From: Phycisphaerales bacterium
Lineage (GTDB): Bacteria; Planctomycetota; Phycisphaerae; Phycisphaerales; UBA1924
Assembly: GCA_029260475.1 (NCBI GenBank)
Contig: JAJDDE010000125.1
Coordinates: forward strand, 1-64,000
Direction of reading: 5' to 3'
DNA: 64,000 nt
Below the pieces are notes generated by a model. That model was given only the letters and a program-made list of their open reading frames with translations, was not told the origin of the DNA and made no database searches. Shown here in pieces: positions 56,710 through 64,000 of the stretch. Every line of letters starts with the position of its first letter. Position 1 is the stretch's first letter. Made by a program: the position numbers and the translations under genes.

Positions 56710-57684
56710 ATGACGCAGACGACGACCGCCAATCCGGGCACGACGCAGGAGAGCCTGCTTACGCGCCTCGCGCGACGCGAGCCGCGCGCGCTGCTGATCG
56801 TCCTGTTGCCGGTCCTGGCCTTCTTCGCGATGTTCTACCGCTGGTTCCTCACGCAGAACTCGATGAGCCTGTTGGCGGTCGAGGACTGGGGGCACGCGTA
56901 CATCGTGCCCTTCGTCGGCGCGTTCTATATCTGGACGAAGCGGCGCGAGATCCTCGACACGAGCTCGCGCGTGTACTGGCCCGGCCTCGCGGTCACGCTG
57001 CTCGGCGTGGTGACGTACCTCTACTTCGTCCTCGCCTTCCCGAACCACATGTTCCAGGGCTTCGCGCTCGTGCTGAGCGTCGCGGGCCTCGTGCTGCTCG
57101 TGGGCGGCCCCAACACGCTGGGCGTGCTCTTCTTCCCCGTCGCCTACCTCGCGCTGGGCATCACGATCTCCGACCAGATCATGACCCTGCTCACCTGGCC
57201 CCTGAAGCAGTTCGCGGCGGTCGGTGGCGACATCCTCATGCAGATGATCGGCATGGAGACGCAGCGCGCACCGGGCTCCAACGTGATCTACGTGCTCTCG
57301 AGCCAGCCGGGCAAGCCGCCCGTGCCGCTGAACATCGAAGAGGCGTGCAGCGGCATGCGGATGGTCATCGCGTTCATCGCGCTGGGCGCCGCGGTCGCGT
57401 TCCTGTCGTGCCGTCTCTGGTGGCAGCGGATCGCGCTGCTGATGCTCACGGTGCCCGTGGCGCTGGGCATGAACATCGTCCGCATCGCGGTGCTCGGCAT
57501 GGTCGGCCTGATCGACAACGAACTCGCCGGCGGCAGTTCCCACTCCATCATCGGCATGATCCTCCTCTTCCCCTCCCTCGCGATCTTCATGGGCTGCGTC
57601 TGGCTGCTCAACCGCGCGGTGGTGGAGGACGACAACGCGAAGGCGTCCAAGAAGCCTGCTAAGACAAAGGGGGCAACGGCGTGA
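56710..57684 (+). CDS. Exosortase (cysteine protease-like membrane transpeptidase)
   Basis: 8-TM-like protein with NIEEACSGMRM (Cys), MNIVRIAVLG (Arg), SSHSIIGM (His) catalytic pattern. Confidence 0.88.
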   Translation: MTQTTTANPGTTQESLLTRLARREPRALLIVLLPVLAFFAMFYRWFLTQNSMSLLAVEDWGHAYIVPFVGAFYIWTKRREILDTSSRVYWPGLAVTLLGVVTYLYFVLAFPNHMFQGFALVLSVAGLVLLVGGPNTLGVLFFPVAYLALGITISDQIMTLLTWPLKQFAAVGGDILMQMIGMETQRAPGSNVIYVLSSQPGKPPVPLNIEEACSGMRMVIAFIALGAAVAFLSCRLWWQRIALLMLTVPVALGMNIVRIAVLGMVGLIDNELAGGSSHSIIGMILLFPSLAIFMGCVWLLNRAVVEDDNAKASKKPAKTKGATA

Positions 57685-58586
57685 AGCGAGGTTCGGCACA
57701 TCTCATCGCCGCGATCTCCGGCGCCGCGCTGCTGGCGGCAGGGGCGGTCTTCACCACCGTCTATATCGCGACGACCGGCATCCACCTCCGCAAGCTGCAG
57801 ATCATGCCCGAGGGCGGGATCGTGGTCGGCACCCTTCCGAAGAACCTCGAGCAGTGGAACGCCATCGGCACGGACTCGATCCCGTCGAAAGAAGCTATCG
57901 ACGCGCTGGGCACCGAGAACTTCCTGACGCGCACCTACGCGGTCCCCGCCGACAGCGACATCGCCCGCAAGGTCTTCGGCGACGAGGATCCGAGGCCCAT
58001 CCGGATCTCCCTCCACCTCGCCTATTACACGGGCCTGGTGGACACCGTGCCGCACGTCCCCGAGCGCTGCTTCGTGGGCGCGGGCATGCAGATCTCCGGG
58101 AGCCCGCAGGCGATCGATATCCCCCTGGACCGCTCGCGACTGATCGAAGACACGCGGGTGCCCGACGAGATCATCGAATCGATGTCGCCCTCGGGCGGCG
58201 CGTTCATGATGGCGCGGAGTTCTACAACGTTCTCGCGCGTGCGCCTGCCGCCGAACCTCGACGATCTCGCGATGCGCGTCACGCCCTTCCGCGATGACAC
58301 GCAGGGCGTCACGCTCCTGGCGGGGTACTTCTTCATCGCCAACGGCGAGATCGTGCCCAACGCCAACCAGGTCCGCCTGAAGGCGTTCGAGCTCGAGGAT
58401 GATTATGCCTATTACCTGAAGGTGCAGTTCACGTCTTCGGACCTGGACACACCCGAGCAGCTGGCGATGGTCGCCGGTTCGATGCTGGACGAGATGTTCG
58501 CTGACCTGATGCTCCGAACGCCCGACTGGGTGAAGGTGCGTCAGGGCACGTACCCGCCCGGACGCGGGGACGCGCCGGACGCGTAA
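57681..58586 (+). CDS. Exosortase-associated EpsI-like (DUF3485) protein
   Basis: ISLHLAYYTGLVDTVPHVPERCFVGAGMQISGSPQAIDIPL; ATGA overlap with exosortase. Confidence 0.82.
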   Translation: MKRGSAHLIAAISGAALLAAGAVFTTVYIATTGIHLRKLQIMPEGGIVVGTLPKNLEQWNAIGTDSIPSKEAIDALGTENFLTRTYAVPADSDIARKVFGDEDPRPIRISLHLAYYTGLVDTVPHVPERCFVGAGMQISGSPQAIDIPLDRSRLIEDTRVPDEIIESMSPSGGAFMMARSSTTFSRVRLPPNLDDLAMRVTPFRDDTQGVTLLAGYFFIANGEIVPNANQVRLKAFELEDDYAYYLKVQFTSSDLDTPEQLAMVAGSMLDEMFADLMLRTPDWVKVRQGTYPPGRGDAPDA

Positions 58587-58673
58587 CGACGATTTAGAGA
58601 TTCACCAACCGCCCCGCAGCACGCGGGGCGCACACAAGCAGCGGCGGCAACGCCGCGAGGAGCGGGCGAAGCG

Positions 58674-61600
58674 ATGGCGACGCAAGTCAACAAGAAGATC
58701 GTGGTCGGGATTGTCGCGGGTGTCGTGGCGCTGTGCCTCGGCGTGACGGCCCTCGCGGTCTACATGCAGCAGAAGTCCCCCGAGCGGAACGTCACCCGAG
58801 GTGACAAGGCCTTCGAGGCCGGGGACTGGAAGCTCGCCGAGGACCAGTACTCCCGCGCGGTGAACAAGGACTCGACGAACATCGAGTACATCGACAAGTG
58901 GGGCGACGCCCTCGTCCAGATCATCCCCGAGTCGGACGCGCGCTACGCCGAGCGGTACAACAACTACCTCTCGGGCGTCCTGGCCCTCAAGGCCCGCCAG
59001 CGCCCGATGGACGGCGAGATCCAGTACGCCTACGTGAACGAGTTCGTGCGCCGCCAGCGCCTGCTCGGGAGCCCGGGCGTCGATTCCGCAGAGGTCATCA
59101 TCAACCAGGTGAACGACCGCGCCGCGGGCCTCACCGAGGACGACCCCTTCCGCACGAGACTCCAGCGCTGGCGCGGGTTCGCGTTGGTGCAGAAGGCCGA
59201 GGGCGTCACCATCTCCGACGAGGAGTACGAGACCGCGATCAAAGACCTCGCAGACGCCTACGCCCTCGACGGCGAGGCCGACGCCAAGCTCGACCTCTAC
59301 CTCCTGCACCGGGCGGTGGAGAGCCGGGCGCTCGGGGACCGCAAGGTCGAGCTCGCGGGGCGCGCGGGCGCCGCCGCTAACGCAGCGATGCAAGACCTGC
59401 TCGCCGACCACGCGCTCGACCCGGGCGTCATCGCGACCCGTTTCACCGTCGAGCGCCGCGACGCGATCACCTCGAACGACCCCGAGACCGCCGAGCAGCT
59501 CGTCCGCCGGGCGGCGCAAGCAGCCGCCGACGCCTTCTCGAACGTTGACGTTTCGAAGCACAGCGTCGATCGGATGGTCGGGGCCGGCATCGCGATCGGG
59601 CAGTACATCCCTTGGGAGCAGATCCCGAAGATCGACGCCAAGCTCGTCGAGAAGGCCGAGGAGACTCCGGGCGCGTCCCGCCTCGTCATGCTCCGCGCGA
59701 ACCTCGCGATGCTCTCGAACAAGTTCGACGACGCGTTCGGGCTCTTCCAATCGGTCGTGGACATGCCCAATCAGCCCGTCAGCCTCGACGGCTACAACCT
59801 GCTCAACGACCGACGCCGGGCGCTGAACGCCCAGGCGACGTTGCGCATCCGCCAGGCAGAGTTCTCCTCGGGCGAGGAGAAGGCCGGTTTCCTCGACGAG
59901 GCCAAGGCGATCCGCGACCGGCTGAGCGAGACCATCCTCACCGAGCAGGAGGACATGGTCCGCAAGCTCGACATGCAGATCGCGCTGCAGCGCGGCGAGT
60001 TCAAAGACGCGCTGCGCCTGCTCCGGAACCTCGAAGAGTCCAACGCCGCGTACTCGCGCGATCCCGACGTGCTGCTCGGCTACGTACGCGCCCTGACCGA
60101 GCAGAGGCTCCCGGGCGACGCCAAGGTCAAGCTTGAGGAATACACCCGCCTCCGCGGCGGGCGCAACACGCCGCAGACCCTGCTCTACTGGGGCGCGATC
60201 GAGTTCATGCTCGGCAATCTCCAGGAGTCCCTTGGGTATTACCGCGAGCTCCAGGCGATCCTCCCGGAGAACGATTTCGTCCGCGATAGAGTGCGGTCCA
60301 TCTCCAGCGTGCTGGGCACCGGCGGCGACGACGCGGACCCGATCATCGTCACGATCAATCGCGCCCGCGACCTGCGGGCTCAGGGCGACACAGAGGGCGC
60401 CGTCTCGGTGCTCGAGTCCGCCCTGGTAGAAGCGCCCGACGACCAGCGCATCATCCGTCTCCTTGTCAGTCTCGATCTTTCCAACGACAACCGCGAGCGC
60501 GCCGGCGAACGCCTGCGCTCCGCGCTCGATCGCAGCCCAGACAGCCAGTTCCTCAAGAACCTGCTCACGCGCGTCGAGATCGAAGACCCCATCGAGGCCC
60601 AGCTCCAGATCATCGCCGAGTCCGACGAGTCGGACCTCGTGAAGGCGCTGCAGCGCGAGGTGGTGTACCGCGCCGGGCGTCGCGTGGATGAAGCCAACGA
60701 GCAGCTCGAGATCGCCATCGGGATCGACGAGGAAGACTTCCAGGTCATCGACCGCGCGTTCGTCCGCTACGCCTCGCGCGGCAAGGAAGGTCTCGCAGAG
60801 GCCGAGCGCGTCGTGCAGATCGCCTCGCGCGTCGATGCGGACGGTCACGGCGGTCAGGTGTACCGCGCCCGCCTCGAGATCCTCAAGGGGGACGCGAGCG
60901 AGGCCATCACGATCCTCACCGCGATCACGGAAGAGAACCCGTACGCCGCGGAGGTGTGGCGTTGGCTGGGCGGTGCGCAGCGTGCCGCCGGTCTGAACGA
61001 TGCGGCGGTGAATTCCTACGCGCGTGCCTACGAGTCGCGTCCCTCGGACGTCGGCTTCGCCGGTGCATACGCCAACGCGCTCGTCGCCGCCGGTCGCGGC
61101 ACCGAGGCCGCCAAGGTGCTCAGCCCCGACACGGGCGTGCTCCAGTACGGGCAGGGCGGTGACCAGCTCGTGGAGCAGTGGCTGAGGCTCGAAGGGCAGT
61201 TCGGCGATCGCGATCGCGTGCTGCAGATGCGTGAGACATCGTTCAACCGCGACCCGTCCACCCTCGACAACACGCTGGCGTTGATGCAGCTGCTCCTCCA
61301 GGACGAGAACTGGACCGGGGCCCAGAGCGTCATCGATGGCTACGCGTCGGGGCGCAGTCCCAACCCGCTGCGCATCGCGCAGATGACCTCCGCGATGCGC
61401 GCTTCGCAGGGCGACAGCGCCGGCGCGGTCTCGGTGATCGAAGAGTTCATCTCGAACACCCCGGAGAGCGATCTGACACCGGAGCCATTCCGTGTCCTGG
61501 CCCGTGCGTACGAGCAGCAGGGAGATCTCGCCGCCGCCGCCCAGACCTACGAGCGCGGCAGCAAGTACCAAGGCGAGCGGCGCATCCTCGACCGCTCCCT

Positions 61601-63347
61601 CGCGGACCTGCGATTCCGTGATGCGTCGCAAACGCGCGCCCGCGCCGCCTCGATGGCGGCCGACGACCCCGCTCGCGCCGATCTCGACCGCGTCTGGAAG
61701 GAGCGGTACGCCCAGGCGATGGAGCTCTACCAGCGGATCCTCACGGACAACGACTTCGATGAACTCATCGCCAAGCGCAAGGCCGAGTGTCAGCTCCGGT
61801 TGAACCGGTACACCGCGATGAACGCAACGCTCGACAGCATCGTCGAGACGACGGGGAACCAGAACGATCTCCAGGTGCTGCTGCTCCGCGCGGTGGCCGC
61901 CGAAGAGCAGGGCGACGACGCGGCGGTCGATGAGTACATGAACCGCGCGGTCGAGAACAACTCGCTCGACCCGATGGCGTTCTTCCGTCGCGCACAGGTC
62001 AACTCCAGGTACCCGGAGCGCATGCCGGATGTGATCGCGGATCTGCAACAGGCCGTGAAGCTACGCGCGGCCTTCGTGGACGCGTGGAGCCTCCTCGCGC
62101 AGACCTACGCACGCATCGGGCAGCCCCAGCAGGCGTTCCAGAAGCTGCGCGGCGCGATCGAGTCCAACCCCAACAACACGCGTCTGCCGATCGTGCTGGT
62201 GGACCTCTACACCGCGATGGGTCAGATCGACCAGGCCCTCGTCGAGGCAACGCAGCGAGCCAACGCCGACGACACCGACACCTATTGGGTCGAGCGTGCG
62301 GCGCAGCTCTCCCAGCGCACGAGCAACTACGACGCCGCCTACCGCTGGCTCACCATGCTCGACGAGCGGACCGAGTTCACCAACGACGCCTACGCGATGG
62401 ACCGCCTCAATTGCCTGCTCCGGCGCGAGGCCGGCGTAGTGATTCCCGAGGTCAACCGCCTGCTCAGGCGCGTCGAGGCGATCGTGGTGGATGGCGACGC
62501 CAACATCATCCTCAAGCTCCTCCGCGCTCGGGGCGAGGCGGCGCGAGGCAACCGCATCGAATCCGACAAGCTCATGGTCGAGGCGCACGACCAGGCCAGG
62601 GCCACAGGCCCCGTCGGCCTTCGCCTCTTTGCCGAGGCGCTCTACCTCAGAGGCCTCCAGTCGATGGGCGAGTTGGAAGCGCAGCAGGCGATGCTCTCGT
62701 TCATCAACGACACGCAGGCCCTCAGGCCGCTGCACCCGTACCTGAAGCTGGAGATCATCCAGCCCAGCGTCTTCGCAGCGGAGACCCGGGAGCAGCGCGA
62801 ACAGATCAACGCGGCGCTGAACGCGGTGGGCGAGGAGATCGATCCCCAGGACCAGATCTCGCAGTTCCGCTACTACCGCCTCGCCAGCAACCTCCGGTAC
62901 GCGTTGGCGGACTACGAGGGAAGCGTGCAGGCGTCGAGAGCGGCGCTGCAACTCGCTCCGAACAACACCGAGATGGCCAACAACCTCGCCTACTCCCTCT
63001 CCAGCCACCTGGATCGGCACGAGGAGGCGCTCCCCTTTGCGGCTCGCGCCGCCGAACTCAACCCCAACGCCTCCTACGTGCAGGACACCCTGGGCGTGAT
63101 CCAGCTCCGCCTCGGGAAGGTCGAAGACGCACTTGCCAGCCTCGATCGGGCGGTCTCGACCGCGGTCGGTCCCGATAACCTCGCGGCGGCCCTACTCCAC
63201 AAGGCGCAGGCTCTCTTCGCCGCGGACAGGACAACCGAGGCCAAGCAGACCGTGGTGCGTGCCCAGAGAGCGATGGCACAGGCCTCCGTTCAGACCCGAG
63301 AACTGTACGCCGAAGAGCTGCAAACGCTGGTTGACGGCATGCGTTGA
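58674..63347 (+). CDS. Large TPR-repeat protein of exosortase/EPS locus (1557 aa)
   Basis: N-terminal TM IVVGIVAGVVALCLGVTALAVYM then many TPR-like helical repeats (e.g. DAWSLLAQTYARIGQPQQAFQKLRGAIESNPNN; ASYVQDTLGVIQLRLGKVEDALASLDRAV). Confidence 0.85.
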   Translation: MATQVNKKIVVGIVAGVVALCLGVTALAVYMQQKSPERNVTRGDKAFEAGDWKLAEDQYSRAVNKDSTNIEYIDKWGDALVQIIPESDARYAERYNNYLSGVLALKARQRPMDGEIQYAYVNEFVRRQRLLGSPGVDSAEVIINQVNDRAAGLTEDDPFRTRLQRWRGFALVQKAEGVTISDEEYETAIKDLADAYALDGEADAKLDLYLLHRAVESRALGDRKVELAGRAGAAANAAMQDLLADHALDPGVIATRFTVERRDAITSNDPETAEQLVRRAAQAAADAFSNVDVSKHSVDRMVGAGIAIGQYIPWEQIPKIDAKLVEKAEETPGASRLVMLRANLAMLSNKFDDAFGLFQSVVDMPNQPVSLDGYNLLNDRRRALNAQATLRIRQAEFSSGEEKAGFLDEAKAIRDRLSETILTEQEDMVRKLDMQIALQRGEFKDALRLLRNLEESNAAYSRDPDVLLGYVRALTEQRLPGDAKVKLEEYTRLRGGRNTPQTLLYWGAIEFMLGNLQESLGYYRELQAILPENDFVRDRVRSISSVLGTGGDDADPIIVTINRARDLRAQGDTEGAVSVLESALVEAPDDQRIIRLLVSLDLSNDNRERAGERLRSALDRSPDSQFLKNLLTRVEIEDPIEAQLQIIAESDESDLVKALQREVVYRAGRRVDEANEQLEIAIGIDEEDFQVIDRAFVRYASRGKEGLAEAERVVQIASRVDADGHGGQVYRARLEILKGDASEAITILTAITEENPYAAEVWRWLGGAQRAAGLNDAAVNSYARAYESRPSDVGFAGAYANALVAAGRGTEAAKVLSPDTGVLQYGQGGDQLVEQWLRLEGQFGDRDRVLQMRETSFNRDPSTLDNTLALMQLLLQDENWTGAQSVIDGYASGRSPNPLRIAQMTSAMRASQGDSAGAVSVIEEFISNTPESDLTPEPFRVLARAYEQQGDLAAAAQTYERGSKYQGERRILDRSLADLRFRDASQTRARAASMAADDPARADLDRVWKERYAQAMELYQRILTDNDFDELIAKRKAECQLRLNRYTAMNATLDSIVETTGNQNDLQVLLLRAVAAEEQGDDAAVDEYMNRAVENNSLDPMAFFRRAQVNSRYPERMPDVIADLQQAVKLRAAFVDAWSLLAQTYARIGQPQQAFQKLRGAIESNPNNTRLPIVLVDLYTAMGQIDQALVEATQRANADDTDTYWVERAAQLSQRTSNYDAAYRWLTMLDERTEFTNDAYAMDRLNCLLRREAGVVIPEVNRLLRRVEAIVVDGDANIILKLLRARGEAARGNRIESDKLMVEAHDQARATGPVGLRLFAEALYLRGLQSMGELEAQQAMLSFINDTQALRPLHPYLKLEIIQPSVFAAETREQREQINAALNAVGEEIDPQDQISQFRYYRLASNLRYALADYEGSVQASRAALQLAPNNTEMANNLAYSLSSHLDRHEEALPFAARAAELNPNASYVQDTLGVIQLRLGKVEDALASLDRAVSTAVGPDNLAAALLHKAQALFAADRTTEAKQTVVRAQRAMAQASVQTRELYAEELQTLVDGMR

Positions 63348-63442
63348 GCCGACGAGTAGATCGGATCAAGGCGGTGTGAATCCTCACCCGCCACCGACCT
63401 CGGCCCCCCGCCGAGGCGTAGGAGTCAACACGCCCGCCCCGA

Positions 63443-63513
63443 GCACAGCAGGGGCGACGCGTTCGGAACGTAGCCCCAAGGACGGGGTCGCCCCTTTGGC
63501 GTCCCCGCTGTGC
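63443..63513. promoter_or_regulatory. Long-range inverted repeat in the TPR-wzz intergenic region
   Basis: gcacagcaggggcgac ... gtcgcccctttggcgtccccgctgtgc. Confidence 0.5.
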
Positions 63514-63568
63514 GCCCACCCCCCGACCCGCACCCCGCGCGGTCTCGCTGGACAAGAGGACAGACCCG

Positions 63569-64000
63569 ATGGCTTCCAACAACCTCCCGGTCCCCTCGAA
63601 CTCGCGCCCACCCGCGCGCCAGGCCCCCTCGGGGCCCCCCGCGTCCTCGGGCGGAGGAGGGCTCAAGGGCATCACCATCGACCCCGTGCGCATCGCCCGC
63701 ACCTACTGGCCCATCGTCCTGGTGGCCTTCATCCTCTCGGTTGTGGTTGGTGTCGGTGCCTATTTCGTGCTCGGCAAGGTCGCTCCGAAGTACACGTCCT
63801 CAACGATCTACCTAGCCCTTCAGCAGCCGACCGCTAGCGCCGTGGCACCCTTCCAGGGGCAGGCGGAGCTCGAGAAGTACATGGGTACTCAGGTCGAGGT
63901 CATGCAGTCCGACCAGATTCTCCGCGCCGCCATCGACACCAATGAGGTGCGCAACAACACGGAGTGGATCAAGCAGTTCAAAGACAACTCCGGCGGGTTC
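63569..64000 (+). CDS. Wzz-type polysaccharide chain-length determinant / tyrosine-kinase-associated protein (3' truncated by window)
   Basis: IARTYWPIVLVAFILSVVVGVGAYFVLGKVAPKYTSSTIYLALQQP...QAELEKYMGTQVEVMQSDQILRAAI. Confidence 0.82.
   Translation, partial: MASNNLPVPSNSRPPARQAPSGPPASSGGGGLKGITIDPVRIARTYWPIVLVAFILSVVVGVGAYFVLGKVAPKYTSSTIYLALQQPTASAVAPFQGQAELEKYMGTQVEVMQSDQILRAAIDTNEVRNNTEWIKQFKDNSGGF

Noticed and set aside
58602-62048. 1148-aa minus-strand ORF opposite the TPR protein
   Set aside because: Antisense shadow ORF of a high-GC gene; the plus-strand frame has coherent TPR repeats and TM while the minus product is Val/Leu/Arg/Glu-rich with no domain pattern.
48887-63430. GGAGTCAACA decamer shared by two intergenic regions (about 48890 and 63421)
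   Set aside because: Too short and flanking hairpins differ; likely chance.

Overview
High-GC (~65%) bacterial chromosome segment. The gene content (PEP-CTERM-like proteins ending VPxPGA...RRRR, exosortase/EpsI, DUF368, GPGGQ release-factor-like protein, many intergenic palindromes) suggests a planctomycete of the Phycisphaerae type; this affiliation is an inference. Most of the window is ordinary chromosome: kbl 3' end, two thioredoxin-fold proteins, GGT, tRNA-Ile(GAT), SGNH-like tandem paralogs, DUF368, BtpA, SpoIIE phosphatase, adenine deaminase, ComEC, HflX, S41 protease, TsaD, M20 amidohydrolase, UvrC, ArsR-ArsM, HlyD/TolC, GH35, TPR-sulfotransferase, ALDHs, SIMPL, GGDEF/HD-GYP, LipA, and a Wza-exosortase-EpsI-TPR-Wzz locus. 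Three signals merit most attention. (1) A compact accessory module at 2.9-7.5 kb: an S24/XRE repressor divergent from an HTH protein, an ABC-ATPase::GNAT fusion, a small RHH-like protein and a terminase-large-subunit-like protein, with no capsid, portal or integrase genes nearby. (2) Two clear cases and one weak case in which the 3' end of a housekeeping gene, including its stop codon, is repeated downstream so that it brackets an extra gene (GH35/sulfotransferase, uvrC/small membrane protein, M20/small membrane protein). (3) Intergenic palindromic repeat families, one of which brackets a cupin gene in direct orientation. All calls come from reading the sequence; no database search was run.
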